Source: an uncultured Niabella sp. (GTDB taxonomy: Bacteria; Bacteroidota; Bacteroidia; Chitinophagales; Chitinophagaceae). From it: 64,000 nucleotides of DNA. A program made the position numbers and the translations under genes. The notes beneath the pieces were generated by a model that was given only the letters and a program-made list of their open reading frames with translations, was not told the DNA's origin and did not search any database. The stretch spans positions 124,001-188,000 of the forward strand of contig CAKSQK010000003.1 of the NCBI GenBank assembly GCA_934486785.1, in the 5' to 3' direction. This document shows, in pieces, positions 51,325 to 59,730 of the stretch (position 1 is its first letter; each line of letters opens with the position of its first letter).

Positions 51325-51746
51325 AAAATTACACACTGTTTTTAAGTATTGCCTTAGCAGTTATGTTGGGTGCCTGCGCCACCACTGAGCCAGAGCCCGT
51401 AAAACTAAACATAGATAACTGCGAGTATTGTAAAATGACCATTGCCGATCTTCGTTTTGCATCCGAACTGATAACCGAAAAAGGAAGGGTGTATAAGTTT
51501 GACGATTTGAAATGCATGGTGTCTTACAGAACTGAAAACTCACTTTCAAATGCCACGTATTTTGTATCAGATTACAACAAGCCCGAAAATTTAATAAAAG
51601 CTGTGAACGCCGTCTTTGTTACAGGCGAAAAGGTACAAAGCCCTATGAATGGAAACGTGGCAGCCTTTTCACAAAAAGCCGATGCTGAAAAATTTGCTCA
51701 GGAAAAACAGGCAACCGTGGCTGATTGGGAGCAGGTGAATCAATAA
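51321..51746 (+). CDS. nosL: Copper-binding lipoprotein NosL
   Basis: The 141-residue lipoprotein (lipobox VMLGAC, Cys19) has the NosL motif CEYCKM (Cys34, Cys37, Met39) that binds Cu(I), followed by KGRVYKFDDLKCM and the C-terminal VQSPMNGNVAAF. It is thought to deliver copper to NosZ together with NosDFY. It overlaps the preceding membrane protein gene and lies 3 nt before nosD. Confidence 0.95.
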   Translation: MKNYTLFLSIALAVMLGACATTEPEPVKLNIDNCEYCKMTIADLRFASELITEKGRVYKFDDLKCMVSYRTENSLSNATYFVSDYNKPENLIKAVNAVFVTGEKVQSPMNGNVAAFSQKADAEKFAQEKQATVADWEQVNQ

Positions 51747-51749
51747 GGC

Positions 51750-52985
51750 ATGAGGAAGGTACTTTTTTTCATCATATTGCTCATTGCTCCCGCTTTAGTA
51801 AAAGCCAAAATTATACATGTTGGCCCGTCAAAGCAATACACTTCTATAAAGCAGGCGTTAATTGCCGCTGCTCCGCTTGATACAATTTATATTCACGCGG
51901 GCCATTACAAAGAAGGGAATATTCACATTTCAAAACCGGTAAGCCTCATCGGCATCAATTACCCCGTCATTGATGGGGAAAAAAAAGTTGAGGTTATTTC
52001 TATTCATGCATCAGATGTGGAAATTAACGGGTTGAAGGTAGTCCGTTCGGGTTATGCCACGTTGGAAGATCCTTGCGGGATAAAAGTGTACAACCGCGAG
52101 CGTGTACAGATCATCAACAACATTCTTGATGATAATTTTTTCGGCATCTACCTGCAATACAGCAAGCATTGTGTTGTAAAGAGCAACCGCATACAGGCTT
52201 ATGGCAGAATGGAACAGGAAATCGGCAACGGCATTCATTGTTTCAGAAGCGACACTTTGCAAATATCCCGAAACACGATACAGGGCCATCGCGACGGGAT
52301 TTATTTTGAATTTGTAAGCGGCAGCGTTATCTGGAACAACACTGCCCGGAACAACATCAGGTACGGGCTGCACTTTATGTTTTCAAATAATGATATGTAT
52401 TTGAACAACACCTTTCAAAACAATGGTGCAGGCGTGGCGGTAATGTTTTCCAAGCATGTGTCAATGTTCAATAATACGTTTATTGAAAATTGGGGCGATG
52501 CGGCTTATGGCCTTATGCTAAAAGAAATTTCGGATGGTTATATCAGCGGCAATAAATTTTTAAACAATACTTCCGGTATTTATATGGAAGGCGCCAGCCG
52601 CATGATCGTCGAAAAAAATATCTTTAACGGCAACGGCTGGGGTATGAAGATACAGGCAAGCTGTATGGACAATGTGATCACTAAAAACAACTTCTCGGCC
52701 AATACTTTTGATGTGAGTACCAACGGCAGCCTGGTGTTAAACACCTTTGAGAATAATTATTGGGATAAATACGAAGGTTATGATTTGAACAGGGATGGCT
52801 TTGGTGATGTGCATTATCATCCGCTTAGCCTGTTTTCAGTAATAGTGGAAAAAAATCCGCCGGCAATGATCCTGTTCAGGAGTTTTATGGTAAATCTTTT
52901 AGACAGAAGCGAAAAGCTGATACCCAGCCTTACGCCTGATAACTTTGTTGACAAAGCCCCTTTAATGAGGCCCCTGGGTTTATGA
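51750..52985 (+). CDS. nosD: NosD, periplasmic beta-helix maturation protein
   Basis: The 411-residue protein has a signal peptide (MRKVLFFIILLIAPALVKA) and a right-handed parallel beta-helix built from about ten repeats such as NNILDDNFFGIYLQYSKHC and NNTFIENWGDAAYGLM. The C-terminal part has NYWDKYEGYDLNRDGFGDV. NosD works with the NosFY ABC transporter in assembling the CuZ site. Its last codons overlap nosF by 4 nt. Confidence 0.95.
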   Translation: MRKVLFFIILLIAPALVKAKIIHVGPSKQYTSIKQALIAAAPLDTIYIHAGHYKEGNIHISKPVSLIGINYPVIDGEKKVEVISIHASDVEINGLKVVRSGYATLEDPCGIKVYNRERVQIINNILDDNFFGIYLQYSKHCVVKSNRIQAYGRMEQEIGNGIHCFRSDTLQISRNTIQGHRDGIYFEFVSGSVIWNNTARNNIRYGLHFMFSNNDMYLNNTFQNNGAGVAVMFSKHVSMFNNTFIENWGDAAYGLMLKEISDGYISGNKFLNNTSGIYMEGASRMIVEKNIFNGNGWGMKIQASCMDNVITKNNFSANTFDVSTNGSLVLNTFENNYWDKYEGYDLNRDGFGDVHYHPLSLFSVIVEKNPPAMILFRSFMVNLLDRSEKLIPSLTPDNFVDKAPLMRPLGL

Positions 52986-53692
52986 TAGAGATAAAGAACA
53001 TATCGAAGCATTTTGGCAAATTGCATGTTTTAAAAAATATCAACCTCACCTGCAATAAGGGAGAATGCATTGCGCTGATCGGCCCCAACGGCTGCGGTAA
53101 AACTACTTTAATCAAATCCATTCTGGGAATGGTGGTTCCTGCATCGGGCGATATTTTTTTTAACGGACGGAATATTAAAAATGATTACCTGTACCGTAAC
53201 CAGATTGGTTACATGCCGCAAATAGGCCGTTATCCTGATAATATGACCATTGGCCATATTATTGAAATGATCAGGCAGATCCGCAGTTCCGGCCAGCCAT
53301 TGGATGAAGACCTTTTGCACGCCTTTAACCTTCCATCTTTATACGAGAAACGGATGAGAACGCTTTCGGGCGGTACTACGCAAAAGGTAAGCGCCACACT
53401 TGCTTTTCTTTTCAATCCCGATGTTTTGATCTTGGACGAACCCACTGCAGGCCTCGATCCACTGGCATCAGATATTTTAAAAGAGAAGATCATAAAAGAA
53501 AAAGAAAAAGGAAAGCTGATATTGATTACATCTCATTTGCTTAGCGAGCTGGATGACCTGGTTACAGAAATTATTTTTATGCAGGAAGGCAACTTGCAGT
53601 TTCATAAAACTGTTTCTCAGTTGATGCAGCATACAGGCGAACAAAGAATTGCCAAAGCCATTGCAAGCGTTTTAAAAAAGGAAGTGATTTGA
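52982..53692 (+). CDS. nosF: NosF, ABC transporter ATPase
   Basis: The 236-residue ATPase has Walker A GPNGCGKT (34-41), signature LSGGT (128-132) and Walker B VLILDEPTAGLDP. It energises NosY, together forming the NosDFY complex required for copper-sulfur site assembly. It overlaps nosD by 4 nt and nosY by 4 nt. Confidence 0.95.
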   Translation: MIEIKNISKHFGKLHVLKNINLTCNKGECIALIGPNGCGKTTLIKSILGMVVPASGDIFFNGRNIKNDYLYRNQIGYMPQIGRYPDNMTIGHIIEMIRQIRSSGQPLDEDLLHAFNLPSLYEKRMRTLSGGTTQKVSATLAFLFNPDVLILDEPTAGLDPLASDILKEKIIKEKEKGKLILITSHLLSELDDLVTEIIFMQEGNLQFHKTVSQLMQHTGEQRIAKAIASVLKKEVI

Positions 53693-54456
53693 ACAGGATA
53701 ATTAAATACGTCATATTAGACATAGTGAAAAGTAAAATGGTCATTGCGTACGCGGTGCTGTTGGCCATTTTATGCTTCAGTGCTTTTAACCTGGAAGATA
53801 ACAGCACTAAGGGTGTACTAACGGTGCAAAGCATCATCCTGCTTACCGTTCCGCTGGTGAGCATTATTTTTTCAACCATTTATCTGTATAACAGCAACGA
53901 GTTTATTGAGTTGCTGCTGAGCCAGCCGGTGCAAAGAAGAAAAATATGGATCAGTTTATTCACCGGTTTATCTCTTTCGCTCCTCACCGCATTCCTTGTA
54001 AGTGCGGGCATACCATTACTGCTTTATGCTCCGTTAAATCTGGCGCTGATAATGATCCTGATCGGAAGCCTTATTACAGTAATTTTTGTGGCCATCGCAA
54101 GCCTTTGCGCCATGCTCACGCGTGACAAGGCCAGGGGCATTGGCATTGCTATTTTAATTTGGTTATTCTTTGCGCTGCTGTTTGACGGGCTGCTGCTGTT
54201 TTTATTGTTTCAGTTTGCAGATTATCCTATTGAAAAACCCATGATCGCGCTGGCTTCTTTAAGTCCTGTTGATCTGTCAAGGATTATGATGCAGTTGCAC
54301 ATGGATGTATCGGCAATGATGGGGTACACCGGCGCTATTTTTAAAAATTTCTTTGGCAATGCTGCCGGATTTATTATTGCCCTGCTTTTGCTTGTTTTGT
54401 GGATCGCTATACCTTTCTGGATTTCTTTACGTAAGTTTAATAAAAAGGATTTGTAG
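53689..54456 (+). CDS. nosY: NosY, ABC transporter permease
   Basis: The 255-residue membrane protein has six helices and matches ABC-2 type permeases, with SNEFIELLLSQPVQRRKIW after the second helix. It starts with TTG, the last bases of which form the nosF stop (TTGA overlap), a start decided by context because the next in-frame Met would remove the first helix. It is the last nos gene; nosR, nosX and nosG/H-type genes are absent. Confidence 0.92.
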   Translation: MNRIIKYVILDIVKSKMVIAYAVLLAILCFSAFNLEDNSTKGVLTVQSIILLTVPLVSIIFSTIYLYNSNEFIELLLSQPVQRRKIWISLFTGLSLSLLTAFLVSAGIPLLLYAPLNLALIMILIGSLITVIFVAIASLCAMLTRDKARGIGIAILIWLFFALLFDGLLLFLLFQFADYPIEKPMIALASLSPVDLSRIMMQLHMDVSAMMGYTGAIFKNFFGNAAGFIIALLLLVLWIAIPFWISLRKFNKKDL

Positions 54457-54480
54457 GTTGGAAACTATAATATAACCTAC
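54453..54480. terminator. Hairpin across the convergent stops of nosY and the PerM gene
   Basis: GTAGGTT (54453-54459) and AACCTAC (54474-54480) pair perfectly and include both stop codons. No T-run; terminator role is possible only. Confidence 0.4.
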
Positions 54481-55637
54481 TGCTGCTTTTCAACCGGCCT
54501 GCCTGAATACAATTCCTGTACAAGTGTCATAATCACTACTAAGAATGGTGTTGCCATTACCACTCCCCAGGCGCCACCCAATACACCCATCAGCATCTGA
54601 AAGAATAAAAGCAAAGCGGCAGGAATGCTCAGCATTTTATTTTGAATATACGGAGTGATGAGATTGCTTTCAATCAGTTGTATAAAAAAATATAAAATGC
54701 CGATGTACAAGGCCTGCTGTGGACTGTCTAAAAATCCTACCAATACGGCTGGGATGAGTGAAATGATAGGGCCGAAATTAGGAATGAACGTGAGCAGTCC
54801 TGCCAATATCGAAAGTATCAGCCACTGATCAACTCCCAGTGCAAGTAAACCCCCGGCTGTTAAGGCAAATGTGATGAGTACACTGTAAGTCATTCCTTTA
54901 AACCAACTGCGCAAATTCAGCCCCATTCTTTGTAAAACATCATTCGCTTTAGAACGCCCTTTGCGCGGAACAAGAGATACAATTCCTTTCACATATTCTT
55001 TGGGAGTTGCTGCTAAAAAAAGCCCAAGGAAAAATACCGTATACAGGTCGCCTAAAAAACCAAATGTGCTGGTAAAGAATTTTTTAAACATGCTTCCCAT
55101 ATCACCGTTAGCTCCGCTCTGTTGGTTTGCTTTCGGGTCCGTGTTGCCTGATGCGCTTGCAGCAGCATTACTTTTTGTTGCCGCGGTATCAGCAAATGCT
55201 GTGGAATCATTTGCAGTTTGTAGTGATTGGGAAGTTGCGTTTGTTGCTGTATCAGTTGTAAAGTATTTGCCTGCAAACCTGTTCAGCAGGGGAGTTGTTG
55301 TAACAACACTTCCAACTTTCTGCTTCATTTCAGGTAGCTTTTTTTGAAAGTCCTGCGCCTGGTCCTCAATTTTTGCACCTGTTAGCCAAAAAAGGGCAGT
55401 TGCAAATATTAGGCTTATAAAAATAGAAAGTATATAGCAGGGCAGGTCTTTCCAGCCAGTCCATTTTTTAATTTTATCAGTAATGAGCCGTAAATAAACA
55501 GCCAATACGATGCCGGCTATTAATAGCAGGCTCACATTAAAAGTATAAATAAAAACACCCAGTATCAGCAGGCTTAAGCCGGTAATGCCGGTTGTAGTCC
55601 ATACCTTTTCTGTATAGGCCTTTTTATCCGTGGTCAT
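54477..55637 (-). CDS. AI-2E family transporter (PerM/YdiK-like)
   Basis: The 386-residue protein has the AI-2E exporter fold: two N-terminal helices, a periplasmic region that is enlarged here by a low-complexity Ser/Thr/Ala/Asn stretch (about 135-175), and a C-terminal bundle with GLLTFIPNFGPIISLIPAVLVG. Members move small molecules or ions; the autoinducer-2 role is established for very few. The extended loop is unusual in length. The gene is monocistronic. Confidence 0.88.
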   Translation of the reverse strand: MTTDKKAYTEKVWTTTGITGLSLLILGVFIYTFNVSLLLIAGIVLAVYLRLITDKIKKWTGWKDLPCYILSIFISLIFATALFWLTGAKIEDQAQDFQKKLPEMKQKVGSVVTTTPLLNRFAGKYFTTDTATNATSQSLQTANDSTAFADTAATKSNAAASASGNTDPKANQQSGANGDMGSMFKKFFTSTFGFLGDLYTVFFLGLFLAATPKEYVKGIVSLVPRKGRSKANDVLQRMGLNLRSWFKGMTYSVLITFALTAGGLLALGVDQWLILSILAGLLTFIPNFGPIISLIPAVLVGFLDSPQQALYIGILYFFIQLIESNLITPYIQNKMLSIPAALLLFFQMLMGVLGGAWGVVMATPFLVVIMTLVQELYSGRPVEKQQ

Positions 55638-55694
55638 TGGTGCTGGATTTTATTTAACATTAAAATTGTAGCTTTTGTATACCTGCAGGGGCAA

Positions 55695-55726
55695 TAAAAA
55701 AGCTGTCCTTAATATGAACAGCCTTT
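55695..55726 (-). terminator. Rho-independent terminator after the GlsB-like gene
   Basis: On the minus strand GGCTGTTC pairs with GGACAGCT (one G-U), followed by a six-T run (plus-strand A-run 55695-55701). Confidence 0.75.
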
Positions 55727-55744
55727 TATTTAAATGAAAAATTT

Positions 55745-56008
55745 TTAAGCCCTGCGGTTCCGGGTCAACATACTATAGATCCACAGTAAAAGAACTGCGC
55801 CACCTACTGCAAAAATAAAACCTTTAAAGGTCCAGTTGCTGGTAGGTTCACCTAAGATGGCACCCCCGATCCAGCCTCCAACAAGTGCACCGGCAATACC
55901 GATAAGAATTGTAACAATCCATCCACCGGGGTCTTTACCGGGGTGTAAGGCTTTTGCAATCGCGCCTGCAATGAGGCCGAATAAAATCCATGATAAAATT
56001 GCTCCCAT
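55745..56008 (-). CDS. GlsB/YeaQ/YmgE family membrane protein
   Basis: The 87-residue protein has three glycine-rich helices: MGAILSWILFGLIAGAIAKAL, IGIAGALVGGWIGGAILG and FAVGGAVLLLWIYSML, with the loop HPGKDPGGW. This is the transglycosylase-associated/YeaQ family, induced by stress in enterobacteria. It lies alone between two terminators and downstream of a 10-bp dyad, so it is likely regulated on its own. Confidence 0.9.
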   Translation of the reverse strand: MGAILSWILFGLIAGAIAKALHPGKDPGGWIVTILIGIAGALVGGWIGGAILGEPTSNWTFKGFIFAVGGAVLLLWIYSMLTRNRRA

Positions 56009-56020
56009 AGTTTGATTTTT

Positions 56021-56053
56021 ATTTTAGGGTTAAATAATCGGCTACCCTAAAAT
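56021..56053 (-). promoter_or_regulatory. Dyad in the leader of the GlsB-like gene
   Basis: ATTTTAGGGT (56021-56030) and ACCCTAAAAT (56044-56053) are perfect 10-bp complements around 13 nt, 12-45 nt upstream of the start codon. It could be an operator or a 5' leader hairpin. Confidence 0.45.
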
Positions 56054-56108
56054 AACATAAAAAACATGCCAAAAAGCAAGAATGGGAAATTCAGGCAAAA
56101 AACTTATG

Positions 56109-56125
56109 CACAATAATTTATTGTG
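56109..56125 (-). terminator. Palindrome after aroC, possible operon terminator
   Basis: CACAATAATTTATTGTG is a perfect 8-bp palindrome 17 nt after the aroC stop, with a T-run (AAGTTTTTT) a few bases farther on the minus strand. It could end the aromatic operon or be an operator of the GlsB-like gene. Confidence 0.35.
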
Positions 56126-56142
56126 AATGAACAGTTTGAATA

Positions 56143-57135
56143 TTAAGCAATATTGCCGATGTGTTGGGCCTGCAGCATAAGGTCTGCCAGTACAATGGCC
56201 GTGTATGCCTCAACAATAACTGGCGCGCGCAAAGCCACGCACAAATCATGGCGGCCTTTTACAGAAAATGTTTCTATTTCATTTGTTTGCCAGTTCAGGC
56301 TTTCCTGCTGTTTGGGAGTTGATGCTGTAGGTTTTACCGCAATGCGAAACACAAGTTCGTTGCCATTTGTAATACCGCCCACAATGCCGCCGGCATGATT
56401 GGTTTTGGTAAGGCCATCCATATTTTGAATGGCATCGTTGTGGTCAGAGCCAAACATTTTGGCTGCCTGAAATCCGGCTCCAAACTCAACACCTTTTACC
56501 GCAGGTATGCTGAACATGGCATGAGCAATTAACGACTCAACCGAATTGAAATGAGGTTCTCCAAGGCCAATGGGCAGGCCTTTTACGCGGCACTCAATAA
56601 TGCCGCCAACAGAGTCTTTGGCATCAATGGCTTTTTGCAAACCGGCTTCAATGCCCGGCTCGCCGCCCACTTCAATAATCGTAGCTTCAACCGAAATGTT
56701 TTTCAATAGCTTTTTTGCAATTACACCTGCCGCTACAAGCCCGGCAGTAAGCCTGGCGCTAAAATGCCCGCCACCACGGTAATCTTCAAAACCTCCAAAC
56801 TTTTTATGCGCTACAAAGTCTGCATGGCCTGGCCGTGGAATACTTCTGAGTTTATCATAATCGGCGCTGCGGGTATTTTTGTTTTCAATGTAAATCATGA
56901 TGGGAAAACCGGTTGTTTTGCCATTGAACACGCCGCTTTTCAATGCCGGTATGTCTTCTTCCTGCCGCGGCGTGGCGCCTTTTTGAGTACCTCCTTTACG
57001 GCGTTCCATATCGGTCAAAAAATCTTCAACAGGTACGTCAAGGCCTGCCGGACATCCGTCAATTACCACACCCACACAGGCGCCGTGCGATTCTCCAAAA
57101 ACCTGTACCCTGAAAATTTTACCAAATGAATTCAT
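56143..57135 (-). CDS. aroC: Chorismate synthase
   Basis: The 330-residue product has the AroC signatures: GESHGACVGVVIDGCPAG, RRKGGTQKGATPRQEEDIP, RPGHADFVAHKKFG, GGGHFSARLTAGLVAAG and GSDHNDAI. It eliminates phosphate from EPSP to give chorismate, using reduced FMN. It is somewhat shorter than the 350-residue norm because the C-terminal end is compact. It is the last gene of the aromatic operon, 12 nt after aroA. Confidence 0.96.
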   Translation of the reverse strand: MNSFGKIFRVQVFGESHGACVGVVIDGCPAGLDVPVEDFLTDMERRKGGTQKGATPRQEEDIPALKSGVFNGKTTGFPIMIYIENKNTRSADYDKLRSIPRPGHADFVAHKKFGGFEDYRGGGHFSARLTAGLVAAGVIAKKLLKNISVEATIIEVGGEPGIEAGLQKAIDAKDSVGGIIECRVKGLPIGLGEPHFNSVESLIAHAMFSIPAVKGVEFGAGFQAAKMFGSDHNDAIQNMDGLTKTNHAGGIVGGITNGNELVFRIAVKPTASTPKQQESLNWQTNEIETFSVKGRHDLCVALRAPVIVEAYTAIVLADLMLQAQHIGNIA

Positions 57136-57147
57136 GATTTGCTGTAA

Positions 57148-58515
57148 TTATTTCGTGTCTTTAAAAATTTGCTTCATCGTTTTGATGTCAATCAGCCCGG
57201 CTACATCGGCTCCCAAACTTTGAAGATGGTCATAAAAATCCGGGTACGATTTATTGATGGCTCCGGCTTCTTCAATCGTGGTATTACCGTCAGCTTTCAA
57301 TGCAGCTATAGCGCAGGCCATGGCTATTCTGTGGTCGTGCCTTGAATGCACTTTGGCGCCTTTTACACCTTTGCCGCCATGCACCAGCATCACATCATCT
57401 TCCAGTTCTACCTGTACGCCCATTTTGCCAAATTCTTCCTGCAGGGTCAATCCTCGGTTGCTTTCTTTATGCGCCAACCTGCTTACGCCTTTAATTTTTG
57501 ATGTGCCCTGGCAATAGGCGGCAAGCACCACAATGGGCGGGAAAAGGTCAGGACAATCAGTAGCATCAAATTCAAAAGCTGCCATGGCAGCCGGGTGCAC
57601 TTTAATGCCTTTGGCATCCATGGCAATACCTGCATTGGCATCCATCAACGCATCAACAATTTTCTTATCCGCCTGTGTGCTGGTAAGGTTAAGGCCTGTA
57701 ACCGTTATGGGGCCGGCAATAGCGCCTGCCACTAATAAAAAGGCGCCGCCACTCCAGTCGCCCTCCACAGTATAAGCAACTTCTTTTGTTTCGGTATTTT
57801 GCTGGTGAGCTTGCAATACGTTCTTATCAAAAACAAATTCCCGGTAATTTTTATTCTCTGGTACAGGCAGGCCAAATTGTTTCATTACATCCAGCGTAAG
57901 ATCAATGTAAGGCTTGCTTTTGAGGCTGTTTACTTTTATATAAGTATTATTGCCCGTTACAAACTGGTGAGGCGCCACGGCATAGGCAAATAACAGCCCT
58001 GTTAAAAATTGAGAACTTAAGGAACCGTCAATTTCAATATCCTTGGGGTTGAGCGGACCCTGTATGGTTAGCGGCAATAGCCCGTTATTTGATTCGATGG
58101 CAACACCCAGTTGGGGAAAAATGCTGTCAAAAAAATCAAGCGGGCGCGTGGCAAGGCTGCCTTCACCGGTAATGGTTATTTCGTTTTTGCAAAGCGCAGC
58201 AATCGGTGTAAACATACGAATGCTAAGACCGCTTTCGCCGCAGTGGATCTTATCTTCTTTAGAAGTAATGCCGCCCGCCTTTGATAAAAAATTACTTTGT
58301 ATGGAAATAGTGTCACTATCAACCTGGCTTACAGTTGCGCCTAATCTTTTGATAATGTCAAGAGCGGCTTTATCGTCATTGCTTTGGCCAGCATTTTTAA
58401 TAAAGCTTTTTTTTGTTGACAATAAGGCCGCTGCACAAGCCCGCTGCATAGAGCTTTTTGACGCAGGCGCCGTAATGCTTCCGTTAAGAGCTGAAGGATG
58501 TATCGTTATTTTCAA
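57148..58515 (-). CDS. aroA: 3-phosphoshikimate 1-carboxyvinyltransferase (EPSP synthase)
   Basis: The 455-residue protein has the EPSP synthase two-domain architecture: substrate motif APASKSSMQRACAAALL, the PEP-site loop GESGLSIRMFTPIAAL, DGSLSSQFLTGLLFA, and the C-terminal RHDHRIAMACAIAALK with the conserved Arg and His. It condenses shikimate 3-phosphate with PEP. The sequence CGESGLSIRMF replaces the usual GNAGTxxR, which is the divergent (class II-like) form common in Bacteroidota. The gap to aroB is 49 nt, to aroC 12 nt. Confidence 0.94.
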   Translation of the reverse strand: MKITIHPSALNGSITAPASKSSMQRACAAALLSTKKSFIKNAGQSNDDKAALDIIKRLGATVSQVDSDTISIQSNFLSKAGGITSKEDKIHCGESGLSIRMFTPIAALCKNEITITGEGSLATRPLDFFDSIFPQLGVAIESNNGLLPLTIQGPLNPKDIEIDGSLSSQFLTGLLFAYAVAPHQFVTGNNTYIKVNSLKSKPYIDLTLDVMKQFGLPVPENKNYREFVFDKNVLQAHQQNTETKEVAYTVEGDWSGGAFLLVAGAIAGPITVTGLNLTSTQADKKIVDALMDANAGIAMDAKGIKVHPAAMAAFEFDATDCPDLFPPIVVLAAYCQGTSKIKGVSRLAHKESNRGLTLQEEFGKMGVQVELEDDVMLVHGGKGVKGAKVHSRHDHRIAMACAIAALKADGNTTIEEAGAINKSYPDFYDHLQSLGADVAGLIDIKTMKQIFKDTK

Positions 58516-58564
58516 AATATAAATTTTAAGTTATTAGTACAGGCTCAGATGATACGGGTAAAGA

Positions 58565-59587
58565 TCATGCATTTAAACTGTAAACCAACTTTTCCAGCTT
58601 TTTTAACTCAACAGCCTGCACGATGGCTTTGCCTGTTCTTTCCAGCAGCACAAAATTCATTTCTTTTTTTACGCGCTTTTTATCCATCTTCAGCACTTCA
58701 AATACTTTCTTTTTATCAAATGCCGCGTATGTTGGTAAATGATACTGTCCCAGCAAATTTACAACCTGTTCGGTTTGTGTAAAGCCGGCCAGTTGTTCTG
58801 ACAGATGACAGGCATAAGTCATGCCAATGGAGATAGCCTGCCCGTGCATTAATTCGTATTGCGTTTCAATAGCGTGGCCCAGCGTGTGGCCAAAGTTCAG
58901 CAGGCGCCTCTGGTCTTTTTCAAACTCATCTTTTTGAACCACTTTTATTTTGATCAGCGCATTGCGTTGGATGAGCTCTGTAAGTAATGCCTTGTTTTTC
59001 ATGTACTCTTTCAGCGAAGCTTTTTGCAGTTGCTTAAACATGGCTGCATCTTTTATACACGCGTGTTTGATGATCTCGGCAAAGCCGTTCTCCCACTCGC
59101 TTTGTGGTAGCGATTGCAACAGGGATACATCATGTAATATAAAAGAAGGTTGCCTGATGATGCCGACCAGGTTTTTGTAAAGGCCCACATCAATCCCGTT
59201 CTTACCGCCAATGGATGCATCAACCAGCGCGAGAATGCTCGAAGGTATAAATCCAAAGCTGATGCCACGCATGTACACTGATGCCACGTAGCCCGTAAGA
59301 TCAGTAATTACGCCGCCGCCAACACCTATTAAAACAGACTTGCGGTCTGCCTGCATTTCAATCAGCGTTTCAATAATGCTGTCAACAGTTGCCTGAATTT
59401 TATACGCTTCGCCTGGTTTTAATACAATACAGTTATAACCCCTGAATTTATTTTTGTGGGCGTTAAAAACATTGTCGTCAGTAATAATGATGGCTGATCT
59501 TTTATCAACAATATTTTTTAACTGGTTGAAAGAACTGTTAAAATAAAAATCAGTTGATGCGTTGGAAAACTTAAAATTTTGAACCAT
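58565..59587 (-). CDS. aroB: 3-dehydroquinate synthase
   Basis: The 340-residue enzyme has the NAD-binding GVGGGVITDLTGYVAS, the DASIGGKNGIDVG active-site block, and the zinc histidines in NFGHTLGHAIETQYELMHGQA. It cyclises DAHP to 3-dehydroquinate. It lies 143 nt downstream of the DAHP synthase-chorismate mutase gene; the spacer holds a nested stem (AGCTTCG 59648-59654 with CGAAGCT 59688-59694, inside it ATCTT/AAGAT), but no clear promoter, so one transcript is likely. Confidence 0.95.
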   Translation of the reverse strand: MVQNFKFSNASTDFYFNSSFNQLKNIVDKRSAIIITDDNVFNAHKNKFRGYNCIVLKPGEAYKIQATVDSIIETLIEMQADRKSVLIGVGGGVITDLTGYVASVYMRGISFGFIPSSILALVDASIGGKNGIDVGLYKNLVGIIRQPSFILHDVSLLQSLPQSEWENGFAEIIKHACIKDAAMFKQLQKASLKEYMKNKALLTELIQRNALIKIKVVQKDEFEKDQRRLLNFGHTLGHAIETQYELMHGQAISIGMTYACHLSEQLAGFTQTEQVVNLLGQYHLPTYAAFDKKKVFEVLKMDKKRVKKEMNFVLLERTGKAIVQAVELKKLEKLVYSLNA

Positions 59588-59730
59588 GGTAGTCTGATTG
59601 ATGCGGCCGGCTAATCATTTTGAAAGCCATTGCTGACGCATGTTTGCAGCTTCGGTCGCCATCTTGAAACGAAGATTACAGAAGCAACGAAGCTGTTTAA
59701 AAAAGAATATGCAATAAAATAGAGCAACTC

